DNA of 64,000 nucleotides from [Flexibacter] sp. ATCC 35103 (GCF_001975985.1 NZ_MTQF01000003.1:673425-737424); one strand, 5' to 3'; shown: positions 19,683 to 27,503, counted from the first letter of the stretch. Notes: generated by a model from the sequence alone, not told the origin. Translations and numbers: made by a program.

Positions 19683-19967
19683 CTGCATAACATATTCGAA
19701 TTTTTTAAAACCACTCTAATTATTAATTTAAGTGTTTGCGCTATAGCAGTTTTATTTGGTGGCTTTGATTACTTTTTTATAATATTTCTAAGTTTTGGAT
19801 TTTTGATGAGTATTGCTTTTAAGGAGTTATACCGCCAGAATGAGTATTTATTTTATTCGAATAATGGGATTTCAAAACTTCAGCTTTTAGTTTGTGCTTA
19901 TATTTTTACTTTTTGCACTACAATTTTAATTGGTTTGTTGACTTTTTTAATAAAGAATTTATTTTGA
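19683..19967 (+). CDS. Small membrane protein, possible ABC-transporter partner, non-canonical start
   Basis: Directly after the AddB-like stop the same frame stays open to TGA at 19965-19967. The product contains three hydrophobic segments: LIINLSVCAIAVLFGG, DYFFIIFLSFGFLMSIAF and QLLVCAYIFTFCTTILIGLL, separated by RQNEYLFYSNNGISK. No ATG, GTG or TTG is available before the first segment; CTG at 19683 is my best guess, so the exact start is uncertain. The stop overlaps the TTG start of the following ABC ATPase (TTGA), the arrangement of translationally coupled genes. I infer that it is the membrane part of a very small transporter or an accessory subunit. The N-terminus HNIFEFFKTTL is typical of integral membrane proteins. 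Confidence 0.55.
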   Translation: MHNIFEFFKTTLIINLSVCAIAVLFGGFDYFFIIFLSFGFLMSIAFKELYRQNEYLFYSNNGISKLQLLVCAYIFTFCTTILIGLLTFLIKNLF

Positions 19968-20638
19968 AGAAACATATTTTAGAAGTTGACGGAATTCAAA
20001 AAAAGTATGGTGAAAGAGTAATTCTTTCAGATGTATACCTGAAATGTGAAACATCTCAGATTATTGGTTTATTAGGAAGAAATGGATCCGGAAAATCAAC
20101 TTTGCTAAAAATAATTTTCGGAATAATATCAGCCCCAAATAAGTGTATTCGTATAGATTCTGTTTCTAAAAATAATGAAAGCAGTCTGTTAAGTGAAGTT
20201 AGCTATTTATCACAAGAGCAATTCATACCGAATCATTTATCCGTAAAAAAGGCAATCTCATTATCGGTCGATAAACAAAAAATAATTTTTTTTAACAAAG
20301 ATGAGTTCATTCAGTCTATTTTAGATAAAAGAATAAGTCATTTATCTAGTGGCGAATTGCGTTATCTGGAGATAAAAATAGTTCTCTCGAATCCTTCAAA
20401 ATTCGTTTTACTCGATGAACCTTACAACGGATTGTCTCCGTTAATGATTGAACTGGTAAACGAAATGATACTCAAAAATTCTTCTCAAAAAGGAATTGTT
20501 ATTACAGATCACAATTATAAAAATGTAATCAATATTTCATCTAAAATCATTTTGATTAAAGATGGTAAAACACATTATGTCAAACATAATGCAGAACTGG
20601 TACAAAAAGGTTATTTGGTAGATTTGGGGTTTTTGTAA
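19964..20638 (+). CDS. ABC transporter ATP-binding protein
   Basis: The open frame begins at 19892, but homology to the ABC fold starts only at KKHILEVDGIQKKYG, so I choose the TTG at 19964, giving 224 residues. Motifs are Walker A GRNGSGKST, Q-loop region SYLSQEQFIP, signature LSSGELRYLE, Walker B FVLLDEPYNGLSP and the H-loop in VITDHNYKN. The protein is therefore a complete ATPase. It overlaps by four bases with the upstream small membrane protein, suggesting one transporter. The substrate cannot be deduced. The upstream coupling and the TTG start argue for translation from the upstream gene. Confidence 0.85.
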   Translation: MKKHILEVDGIQKKYGERVILSDVYLKCETSQIIGLLGRNGSGKSTLLKIIFGIISAPNKCIRIDSVSKNNESSLLSEVSYLSQEQFIPNHLSVKKAISLSVDKQKIIFFNKDEFIQSILDKRISHLSSGELRYLEIKIVLSNPSKFVLLDEPYNGLSPLMIELVNEMILKNSSQKGIVITDHNYKNVINISSKIILIKDGKTHYVKHNAELVQKGYLVDLGFL

Positions 20639-20645
20639 GTACTTT

Positions 20646-20789
20646 TTAACTGAATATTTTTTTGAAAAAGCCTTTCTTTTCGCTCTCTTGCGAATTTAAA
20701 TTGTTTAAACTTCCATTCTCAAAACGAAATCTTCTAAACTTCATCAATTTTACATTTAGGTCAAATCGTAATTCATCAACTGTTTTCAT
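20646..20789 (-). CDS. Small basic protein of 47 residues
   Basis: A short frame with ATG at 20789 and TAA at 20646, convergent with the ABC ATPase gene and ending only 7 bases from its stop. The protein reads MKTVDELRFDLNVKLMKFR through to a Lys/Phe-rich end KKGFFKKIFS. It has a plausible amphipathic helix and no signal peptide. The sequence looks protein-like and the position against the neighbouring stop is compact, but it is short and I do not recognise a family. Confidence 0.5.
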   Translation of the reverse strand: MKTVDELRFDLNVKLMKFRRFRFENGSLNNLNSQESEKKGFFKKIFS

Positions 20790-21077
20790 TTGTTACATTT
20801 TTTTTGCAAAGTTATTAAAAACTTGCGGTAAACGGAATTTGTTACACGGCTTAAAGTAATAATTAAGAGATATGAATCAGATTGTTATTTTTATAGATAA
20901 ATCCTCTTTTTTTGTTTAACTTTTTTAAAAAGTTTATTTTAAAAATTAAGAAACATTATAGTATAAATAAAAGTAATTCAAATGGTTACGAGTGTCTTTT
21001 TTTTAACAAGTGTTTATCGAACAGTTTTGTTTATTAAAAATATCTTTGGCTCTTCTTAAAAATGAAACGATAAGATT

Positions 21078-21395
21078 ATGATTGATTTAAATACACTTGT
21101 ACAAGAAACCGGCGCTGAATCTGGATTAACTTTTAATATAGATGGCATCTTGCTGGAATCGGTTAATTTAGAGTATGATGGGAATGTAGCGGCAATGATT
21201 GGGATGATATTAAAAATGTGTTTGGAGATGTCTGAAGATGTAAATAACGGAGATCTTAAACAAGTAATGATTAAGAATAAAGATGGTATCGTGGTTGCCA
21301 ATAAAGACGAATACGATAACTGTGTTGCACTGCTTTCTAAAGATATAAGTAAAATGGGACTTTTGTTACGCAAAATGGACTCTGTTTTTCAATAA
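21078..21395 (+). CDS. Roadblock/LC7-domain protein, partner A (copy 2)
   Basis: A 105-residue cytoplasmic protein with the same fold pattern as 9226-9582: GLTFNIDGILLESV, NVAAMIGMILKMCLEM, GDLKQVMIKNKDGIVV and KMGLLLRKMDSV. Identity to copy 1 is moderate and concentrated in the central helix and the last helix. It lies 22 bases before its partner B, with the same order as in copy 1. A TATCTTTG at 21041-21048 fits the -7 consensus but lacks a properly spaced TTG. No Ras-like GTPase gene is nearby. Confidence 0.75.
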   Translation: MIDLNTLVQETGAESGLTFNIDGILLESVNLEYDGNVAAMIGMILKMCLEMSEDVNNGDLKQVMIKNKDGIVVANKDEYDNCVALLSKDISKMGLLLRKMDSVFQ

Positions 21396-21417
21396 TTAAT
21401 TTAAATACAATCAAAAC

Positions 21418-21792
21418 ATGTCAGATTTTTTACAAGATTTTCAAAACGATTTAAAAGAAAACGTTAACGGATTTATTGCTGTATCAGTAACTGAAGTGGA
21501 AACAGGAATGTCATACTGTTCACTTTCTTTAAATCCAAATTTTGACCCGGAATTAGCATCTGCTTATAATTTAGAAGTTGTAAAAGCAAAACTAAATGCA
21601 ATTAAAGCTTTAGGATTAGATCAAAAAATCAATGATATCTTAATTACATTAACAGATCAAATTCACATTATTGATGTTTCTGAAGATGGTAAATATTTTA
21701 TTTATTTAGCTGTTGATTCAACAAAAGCGAATCTTGGATTAACAAGAGCAACTTTGGCTAAATTTAAAAAAGACATTATTACAAAACTATAA
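21418..21792 (+). CDS. Roadblock/LC7-like protein, partner B (copy 2)
   Basis: A 124-residue protein that matches 8813-9193 nearly end to end (NVNGFIAVSVTEVETGMSY, FDPELASAYNLEVVKAK, DILITLTDQIHIIDVS, STKANLGLTRATL). This partner is better conserved between the copies than partner A, which may mean it makes the contact that is kept constant. It is followed by a perfect bidirectional terminator shared with the convergent hydrolase gene. It has no signal peptide or membrane segment. Confidence 0.75.
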   Translation: MSDFLQDFQNDLKENVNGFIAVSVTEVETGMSYCSLSLNPNFDPELASAYNLEVVKAKLNAIKALGLDQKINDILITLTDQIHIIDVSEDGKYFIYLAVDSTKANLGLTRATLAKFKKDIITKL

Positions 21793-21810
21793 TTTTTGCC
21801 CCCAATAATG

Positions 21811-21846
21811 AAAAAAGGCTGTTCATGATTATGAACAGCCTTTTTT
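21811..21846. terminator. Bidirectional terminator between Roadblock-like pair and hydrolase
   Basis: AAAAGGCTGTTCAT and ATGAACAGCCTTTT form a long stem with A and T runs on the two sides, so it can end transcription in both directions. Confidence 0.85.
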
Positions 21847-21865
21847 GGTTTTTAAGATTGTTAGA

Positions 21866-22642
21866 TTATTCAAAAAAATCTAACAATATAGTTTCAAGTT
21901 CTTCTTTGTTTTCGATCTGGCTCATATGTCCGTCTTCAAAAGAAACCAGTTTTACGTTTGTGTTTTCTATTTGGGCAATGTTTTCTTCATAGTTTAAAAC
22001 CGGATCTTTTTTGCCTAGAATCAATAAAACCGGAAATAAGTTTTTGTGCAAAAGCGATTCTCTGTCTTTTCGTATTTTCATTCCTTCAAGCGAAGCTACA
22101 ATTCCTTGCAGCGGTGTTTTTAGAGCCTGAATTTTTACTTTTTCGATTTCATCAGCTAATCTGGTTCGGTTGTTTTCGCTGAACAAATTACCAATCGCAA
22201 GACTTACAAAGTTTACATAATTTTGTTTTACCGCTTTTATAGCGCGATTTCGATTTATTTTTTTCTCGTGACTATCGGCTTTTGATGTCGAATTTAATAA
22301 AACCAGTTTATTGATGTTCTTTGGGAATAATTCGGCGAAAGCCAAACCAACATAACCACCCATAGAATGACCAAGAACTGTCGCTTTTTCAATTTTTAAA
22401 TGTTGTAAAACTTCCTGAACTACGTTGGCATTTTCCTCCATAGAATGCACATATCCCAAACAGTCAGATTCGCCGTGACCTAATAAATCAATTGTTATAA
22501 CCCGATATTTTTCAGAGAAAAGAGCAACATAGTCTTTCCACATTTTTTTGTTTTCCAGAAAGCCGTGAAGTAGTACAATTGCAGTTCCCTGACCTGAATC
22601 AGTATACGAGATCTTGGTGTTTTTATATGATAGAGTTTTCAA
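21866..22642 (-). CDS. Alpha/beta-fold hydrolase
   Basis: A 258-residue cytoplasmic protein with the oxyanion-hole segment LLHGFLENKKMW, the nucleophile elbow LGHSMGG (S93), an acid in ILGKKDPVL and the catalytic histidine in FEDGHMSQIE, a complete Ser-Asp-His triad. The family includes esterases, C-C bond hydrolases and MenH-like enzymes; the substrate cannot be told from sequence or neighbours. It is a single gene, convergent with the second Roadblock-like pair. Confidence 0.88.
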   Translation of the reverse strand: MKTLSYKNTKISYTDSGQGTAIVLLHGFLENKKMWKDYVALFSEKYRVITIDLLGHGESDCLGYVHSMEENANVVQEVLQHLKIEKATVLGHSMGGYVGLAFAELFPKNINKLVLLNSTSKADSHEKKINRNRAIKAVKQNYVNFVSLAIGNLFSENNRTRLADEIEKVKIQALKTPLQGIVASLEGMKIRKDRESLLHKNLFPVLLILGKKDPVLNYEENIAQIENTNVKLVSFEDGHMSQIENKEELETILLDFFE

Positions 22643-22685
22643 AATGATATTTTAAGTTTAAAGTACAAAGATAAGAAATGACAAA

Positions 22686-22914
22686 ACCATATAAGTTATA
22701 TAAGTTCATTTGAGTTAAAAATAGTAGTTATCGCGTTCAACTTTATGTTAAATGTTTAAACCATATAAGAGATATAAGTTCATTTTAGTTTAAAAAAAGT
22801 TATTCAATTCACTCTTATACTAAATATTCAAAGCATATAAGCTTATGTGAGTTTGAAAAAAAGCATAAAGATTGTGATTTAAATGAACTTATATCACTTA
22901 CATGGTTCAAAAAA
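22686..22914. repeat. Cluster of direct and inverted ATATAAG repeats
   Basis: Two near-identical direct copies start at 22686 and 22760 (ACCATATAAG, then ATATAAGTTCATTT). A diverged third copy is at 22832 (AGCATATAAGCTTATGTGAG), and an inverted copy is at 22880-22914 (AAATGAACTTATATCACTT, then ACATGGTT). The spacing is about 74 bases. The cluster fills the gap between two divergent genes and has no coding potential. Confidence 0.75.
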
Positions 22915-22982
22915 TACGGTCATTCGAACTGTTTTTAAGAACATTAAATGATTTTGTTATTTTAAATTAGTCTTAATTATGC

Positions 22983-23011
22983 TTGTTATTACTTTAAATT
23001 CTATATTTTTG
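22983..23011 (+). promoter_or_regulatory. Promoter of the 118-residue protein gene
   Basis: TTG (22983-22985), an 18-base spacer and TATTTTTG (23004-23011) match the consensus exactly; the start codon at 23035 is 24 bases later. Confidence 0.65.
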
Positions 23012-23034
23012 CATCGTTATTATATTTTATCAGA

Positions 23035-23391
23035 ATGGCATTAATTAGTGATTTGACCTCCAAAGTATTATTTGAAACCGAAAAAGGATACAGTTATCAA
23101 TGTGACTTGACCAATAGTATAATTATCAATTTTGTTGATACGGTGTCAAGTTATAAAATCCATGATTTTTTGATTTTTCAAAGAAAGGTTAATAGCGTTG
23201 ACATTCTCAATATGCTTTATGACTTATCTGATCAGTCAGACGCACAGTTGATTGAAACTACTAAAAGAAATTTTTCCAGAAATCTTACTATCTGCGAAAT
23301 AGTCCAGTTACGAGATTTATTAAACGGAACAAAATTTACCCTCACTTTACATTCTATGCTTTGCAATATTGTCAATGTAGAGCTTATTTAG
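23035..23391 (+). CDS. Small cytoplasmic protein of unknown function
   Basis: A 118-residue protein with no signal peptide or membrane segment. Short predicted strands (YSYQCDLTNSIIINFVDTV) alternate with helices, and it has three cysteines. A good promoter lies upstream. I do not recognise a family. It precedes the ferritin gene by 88 bases and might be co-transcribed with it, but nothing ties the two functionally. Confidence 0.65.
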   Translation: MALISDLTSKVLFETEKGYSYQCDLTNSIIINFVDTVSSYKIHDFLIFQRKVNSVDILNMLYDLSDQSDAQLIETTKRNFSRNLTICEIVQLRDLLNGTKFTLTLHSMLCNIVNVELI

Positions 23392-23479
23392 ATTCTTACT
23401 TAGATTAAATCCAAATTTTAAGGCATTTAGAGCTGCCTTGTATAATTTTTGTAATTTTACATAGATAAAAACAAAGGTT

Positions 23480-23998
23480 ATGAAAGATTTACTAAGAACA
23501 AGTACTTCATTAGTTGAAGGAATAGAAAATATATTGAACTTACAGGCAAAAATAGAAAGCGACGCTTCTAATAAATATTTAGCTATGGCTGCATGGTTAG
23601 ATAGAAATGGTTTTGAAAATACAGCATCTTATTTGTACAAGCAAGCCGAAGAAGAAAGAGAGCATTTTCTAAAAGTTTTCAAATATATTACAGATATGGG
23701 AGGGATTGCAGTTACGCCATCTGTTCCGGAAGTGCAGCAGGAATTTGCTTCTTTTAGAGAAGTATTTGAAATTGCTTTGCAAAACGAAATTGCAGTTACT
23801 CAGGCGATTAATAGAGTAATTGCAAAATGTAGAGCTGAGAATGATTATGCTACAGAAGATTTTATGATGTGGTATGTAGCTGAGCAAAGAGAAGAAGAGA
23901 AAAATGCAAGAAGAGCTTTAGAGCTTTTTGAACTAATCAACGGAAACGAAGCTGACGGAAAATTTCAATTGGATGTTCAGATTTCAAAAATCGGATAA
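23480..23998 (+). CDS. Non-heme ferritin
   Basis: A 172-residue four-helix ferritin. Metal ligands of the ferroxidase centre are visible in helix A (ESDASNKYLAMAAW), helix B with the E-x-x-H pair (QAEEEREHFLKVF), helix C (ALQNEIAVTQAINRVI) and helix D (WYVAEQREEEKNARR). It oxidises Fe(II) and stores iron as a mineral in the 24-subunit cage in the cytoplasm. There is no Met-heme pocket, so it is not a bacterioferritin. A strong terminator follows and is shared with the convergent peptidase gene. Confidence 0.94.
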   Translation: MKDLLRTSTSLVEGIENILNLQAKIESDASNKYLAMAAWLDRNGFENTASYLYKQAEEEREHFLKVFKYITDMGGIAVTPSVPEVQQEFASFREVFEIALQNEIAVTQAINRVIAKCRAENDYATEDFMMWYVAEQREEEKNARRALELFELINGNEADGKFQLDVQISKIG

Positions 23999-24012
23999 AT
24001 ATCGATTTATAT

Positions 24013-24056
24013 AAAAAAACAAAGCCCTTAATATTTATTAAGGGCTTTGTTTTTTA
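24013..24056. terminator. Bidirectional terminator between ferritin and aminopeptidase P
   Basis: ACAAAGCCCTTAATA and TATTAAGGGCTTTGT form a long, nearly perfect stem flanked by A and T runs on opposite sides. Confidence 0.9.
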
Positions 24057-24063
24057 TCATGAT

Positions 24064-25356
24064 TTATTGATTCATTAAGCTTTCGATTTCGTCTACTTCT
24101 ATAGGAATATTGCGCATTAGGTTAAAAGGTTCTCCTTTTTCCTGAACCACAACGTTATCTTCTAAACGAATCCCGAATTTCTCCTCCGGAATATAAATTC
24201 CTGGTTCAACCGTAAAAACCATATTGGCTTTCATAGGCTCGTGAAGCAAACCATAATCGTGCGTATCAAGACCCATGTGGTGAGACGTTCCGTGCATGAA
24301 ATATTTTTTGTAAGCTGGCCATTCCGGGTTTTCGTTCTGAACATCGGCTTTATCAATTAATCCTAAACCTAATAGTTCAGATGTCATGATTTTACCCACT
24401 TCAATATGGTATTGTTTCCAAAGTGTTCCTGGAGCCAACATTTTTGTAGCCTCATTTTTCACTTTCAAAACAGCATTATAAACGGCTTTTTGTCTTTCAG
24501 AATATCTTCCTGAAACCGGAATTGTTCTCGTCATATCGCTCGAATAATTAGCATATTCTGCCGCAACATCTAATAAAATTAAATCTCCGGCTTTACATTG
24601 TTGGTTGTTTTCGATATAATGTAAAACGTTTGCATTATTTCCCGAAGCAATAATTGGCGTGTAAGCAAAACCTTTAGAACGGTTACGGATGAATTCGTGA
24701 ACCAATTCGGCTTCGATTTCATATTCAGTAACATTTGGTTTTACAAACGACAATAATCTACGGAAACCTTTCTCTGTAATATCACAAGCTTGCTGAATCA
24801 AATCTATTTCTTCGCTTTCTTTTACAGAACGAATGCGTTGCAAGATTGGGTTACTTTTTGCGACATTATGTGCTGGATAACGTTCTTTCCACCATTTTAC
24901 AAAACGAGCTTCGCGAGTTTCAGTTTCAACTGTTGCGCGATAATGTTCGTTTGTGTTAATGTACATTGTATCTGCATACGTCATCATTTCGTTCAAAACT
25001 TTATGAAAATCCTGCAACCAATAAACCGTTCTAATTCCCGAAACCTGAAAAGCACGTTCTTTGCTTAGTTTTTCGCCTTCCCAAACCGCGATATGATCAT
25101 TAGTTTCTTTTAGGAAAAGAATTTCTTTTTGGTTCTCATAAGGCGCATCCGGAAACAAAAGCAAAATACTTTCTTCCTGATCAACACCGCTCAGATAAAA
25201 AATATCTCTGTGTTGTGCAAATGGCAAAGTACTATCTGCGCTAACCGGGTAAATGTCATTTGAGTTAAAAACGGCAACACTGTTAGGCTTCATTTCTGCC
25301 GTGAATTTTCTGCGATTTTTTATAAAAAGAGCGCTGTTTATTTGATGATATTTCAT
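24064..25356 (-). CDS. pepP: Xaa-Pro aminopeptidase (aminopeptidase P, M24B)
   Basis: A 430-residue cytoplasmic metallopeptidase that removes the N-terminal residue before proline. The N-terminal aminopeptidase-P domain is followed by the pita-bread catalytic domain. The five metal ligands are visible: Asp in ILLDVAAEY and YSSDMTRT, His in GTSHHMGLDTHD, Glu in FTVEPGIYIPEE and Glu in GIRLEDNVVV. The length fits the standard bacterial enzyme. A -7-like CAAAATTA (TAATTTTG on the coding strand) lies at 25385-25392. Confidence 0.93.
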   Translation of the reverse strand: MKYHQINSALFIKNRRKFTAEMKPNSVAVFNSNDIYPVSADSTLPFAQHRDIFYLSGVDQEESILLLFPDAPYENQKEILFLKETNDHIAVWEGEKLSKERAFQVSGIRTVYWLQDFHKVLNEMMTYADTMYINTNEHYRATVETETREARFVKWWKERYPAHNVAKSNPILQRIRSVKESEEIDLIQQACDITEKGFRRLLSFVKPNVTEYEIEAELVHEFIRNRSKGFAYTPIIASGNNANVLHYIENNQQCKAGDLILLDVAAEYANYSSDMTRTIPVSGRYSERQKAVYNAVLKVKNEATKMLAPGTLWKQYHIEVGKIMTSELLGLGLIDKADVQNENPEWPAYKKYFMHGTSHHMGLDTHDYGLLHEPMKANMVFTVEPGIYIPEEKFGIRLEDNVVVQEKGEPFNLMRNIPIEVDEIESLMNQ

Positions 25357-25512
25357 AATAACTTAGTTTTTGAACTTCGAATTTCAAAATTACTAATTTT
25401 TAGACAATGGCATAAGATTGCTTTATTAAAGTTTTCTTATTTGTTTGAGATTTTTTCTCTCGCAGATTTTGCAGATTTATTCTTTTTATTTCATTATGTT
25501 TTTCACTGTAAT

Positions 25513-25560
25513 CTTTGTCATTTCGACGAAGGAGAAATCTTCGTAAGTAACTCGACAAAG
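25513..25560. repeat. Nested palindrome with CTTTGTC/GACAAAG ends
   Basis: CTTTGTC (25513) and GACAAAG (ending 25560) frame an inner inverted repeat ACGAAG...CTTCGT. I recall similar sequences scattered in Flavobacterium genomes, but could not check copy number. Confidence 0.6.
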
Positions 25561-25591
25561 ATTTGAAAAAAAATCTTAAAACCTCAATAAT

Positions 25592-25676
25592 GGCGTGTCC
25601 CTCCGGGTCAGGCTTTCGGCTATATCTTTTATTCCGCTCCGCTTCATAAAAGGATACCGCCTCAATCCTTCACGCG
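25592..25676. repeat. GC-richer structured repeat element bounded by GCGTG/CACGC
   Basis: About 85 bases bounded by GCGTG (25593-25597) and its reverse complement CACGC (25671-25675). Inside are CCCTCCGGG and an arm CTTTTAT...ATAAAAG around a GC-rich loop. It is clearly richer in G and C than the flanks. No reading frame fits. It looks like a mobile or REP-type non-coding unit. Confidence 0.65.
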
Positions 25677-25786
25677 ATTTTTGGTTTCATAATAAATTTA
25701 GTTGTGAGAAGAGAAAAATTACACTTTGCGGATTCTGATATTTAGTATATTGCTACACTAATCATAATTTTTAAAACAAAATTAAT

Positions 25787-26422
25787 ATGGGGAAAATTAA
25801 TGATTCAATTATTGAGAATTTAAAAGAAATAGAAAAGGAAGCAAAGGCAATTGTCAAGGAAGATTTAGAAGAATCAGAAAATGAAACCTACTTGGCTTTT
25901 TATAATTTATGGAAAAATCAGGACAGAAAAGATCATATCGACTTAATGGTTGAAGACTTAAAATTGAATATTGATACGTATTGGCTCGCTGAAAAATATA
26001 ATAAGGATATTGAAAAAAAAATCAATATGATTTATTTTGAACATGGCGGTTTGTATGGTGGAGAATTAGAGGCTTTTTCTATTAATTTTGATGATTCAAG
26101 TTTTGAATTATCAGAATTTAAAATAATAGATGATCGAATGGATTATTTAGATAATATTTCTTCATTACCCGCTTTTGTTTCGCCTACATTATACCATCTA
26201 ACAGAGAATATTCAAGGAGAAGAAGATAAATTTGATGATTTTATTGATGTAAATAATATTTATGAGCTGTTTGAAGCTACTGCATTAATCGAAATAAATA
26301 AATTGTTTGAAAGAGCAAATGAGGAAAATTTATTTGAAAAACTAAATCTGAAAAAACCATTTTATTTAGCAGTTGCTGAACATGATACCGGTGCTCCAAA
26401 ATTAATTTATGTTATAGAGTAA
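25787..26422 (+). CDS. Hypothetical acidic cytoplasmic protein
   Basis: A 211-residue protein with a large excess of Glu and Asp and no signal peptide. The N-terminal third is a charged helix, the middle has FEHGGLYGGELEAFSINFDD and the end a strand-rich FYLAVAEHDTGAPKLIYVIE. I do not recognise a family. The acidic character and the position between two repeat clusters are features shared with immunity proteins of polymorphic toxins, but no toxin gene is present, so this is only an idea. The gene appears monocistronic. Confidence 0.65.
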   Translation: MGKINDSIIENLKEIEKEAKAIVKEDLEESENETYLAFYNLWKNQDRKDHIDLMVEDLKLNIDTYWLAEKYNKDIEKKINMIYFEHGGLYGGELEAFSINFDDSSFELSEFKIIDDRMDYLDNISSLPAFVSPTLYHLTENIQGEEDKFDDFIDVNNIYELFEATALIEINKLFERANEENLFEKLNLKKPFYLAVAEHDTGAPKLIYVIE

Positions 26423-26456
26423 AACTAAATCACGCAGGTATAAGATCTTTAAAAAA

Positions 26457-26709
26457 AGGCTGAAAGCCTCAAAGAAATAGCGTAGTGCAAAGCACTACGA
26501 ACTAAATTAACTACGAATATTGCTCTGAAAGAGCAAAAGCAAACAGGCAATGTAGAATATGAAAAAGACAAGATAGCTTAAAAAAAACGATTCAAAACAT
26601 TACCAAACACTTCCTTTGAGATTAGGCTTTCGCCCTTATAGGGCTAAATCTTAATCGTTATTCATTCATAGTGCTTCGCACCATGCTATTGCTAAAGCTC
26701 TTTCAGAGC
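26457..26709. repeat. Cluster of small palindromes (REP-like)
   Basis: Several hairpins follow each other: AGGCTGAAAGCCT (26457-26469), CGTAGTGCAAAGCACTACG (26481-26499), GCTCTGAAAGAGC (26522-26534), GGCTTTCGCC (26625) overlapping GCCCTTATAGGGC (26632-26644), CATAGTGCTTCGCACCATG (26668) and GCTCTTTCAGAGC (26697-26709). The outer members are related in inverted order. No coding frame fits. Confidence 0.75.
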
Positions 26710-26771
26710 ATATTTAGAACACTTATGATTTGCAATCTGCGCCCGCAATAAAAAATAATCAAAACCCATAA

Positions 26772-26806
26772 AAAAAACCGAAGCCTCTAAAAACTTCGGT
26801 TTTTTC
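26772..26806. terminator. Bidirectional terminator downstream of the XRE regulator
   Basis: AAACCGAAG and CTTCGGTTT form a stem with an A run on one side and T run on the other; it ends the minus-strand regulator gene and separates it from the repeat cluster. Confidence 0.8.
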
Positions 26807-26830
26807 TATAAATATATCTTTCTGTAAAAC

Positions 26831-27244
26831 TTATTTCTCGCTCAATAACTTCTCTAAAAAAGCAACTTTATCTTTTTCAGCTTCAACCAATCTTTCATAA
26901 AGTTTTTCATTTTTATCAATAGCTTCAAGAAGTTTATCTAACGGATTAAAAGTGCATCCATAACTTATTACAGAAGAACCAGTATTGTTTTCTATTTCGA
27001 AAGTATTCCCCATAATATTAAAAACAGCTTCTTCAGAAAAATTCCTTATTACTTCGGCAGGAATGCCCAAAACTTCGGCAATTGCCTTTAGTTTCTCTTC
27101 ATCAACGCTTTCGCTTCCTTCAATACTCGAAATAGTTTGTTGACTTACGCCAATAGCAATTGCAAGAGCTTCTTGCTTCATATCTCTAAGTTCTCTGATT
27201 CGGCTAATGTTTCTGCCTATGTGTTTTGGTTTTGCTGTGCTCAT
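26831..27244 (-). CDS. XRE-family helix-turn-helix regulator with coiled-coil tail
   Basis: A 137-residue protein. Residues about 8-66 form a lambda-repressor-type helix-turn-helix (ISRIRELRDMKQEALAIAIG then VSQQTISSIEGSESV). A linker follows, and the last 30 residues (LLEAIDKNEKLYERLVEAEK and onward) form a coiled coil probably used for dimerisation. It has no partner toxin or prophage genes beside it. The target is unknown; autoregulation is possible. It is divergent from the 448-residue gene at 27504, with a perfect palindrome in between. Confidence 0.88.
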   Translation of the reverse strand: MSTAKPKHIGRNISRIRELRDMKQEALAIAIGVSQQTISSIEGSESVDEEKLKAIAEVLGIPAEVIRNFSEEAVFNIMGNTFEIENNTGSSVISYGCTFNPLDKLLEAIDKNEKLYERLVEAEKDKVAFLEKLLSEK

Positions 27245-27370
27245 GATTCAAAGATATTTAAAATTCTTTTTATATTTTTTGATTTGGTAGAAAACAAGCC
27301 TGAGTTTGTAAGATACATTTTGTAAATTGTTTCCTAAAATGTAAAAATACAATTTTTCTGACGATTGCGT

Positions 27371-27405
27371 TAAACCCGACAGGTTTTTAAAACCTGTCGG
27401 GTTTA
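27371..27405. repeat. Perfect palindrome
   Basis: AAACCCGACAGG and CCTGTCGGGTTT pair fully around TTTTTAAAA; the outer T and A extend the pairing. It lies between divergent genes and has no T tract. I recall similar palindromes in other Flavobacterium genomes. Confidence 0.7.
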
Positions 27406-27503
27406 GAAGATCCAAGATGAATGAGAGTTTTTAGATAACTATAAAATAAATTATTGAGAAGTGACCAAACGGTTACACAAATAAAACAGTTTAAAATAAT
27501 AAA

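Noticed and set aside
20662..20859. Plus-strand frame after the ABC gene
   Set aside because: Basic, aromatic composition typical of the antisense of a real gene; the minus-strand 47-residue frame explains it better.
25592..25676. Integron attC site
   Set aside because: The inverted ends GCGTG/CACGC do not match the GTTRRRY/RYYYAAC core sites, and no integrase or cassette array is present.
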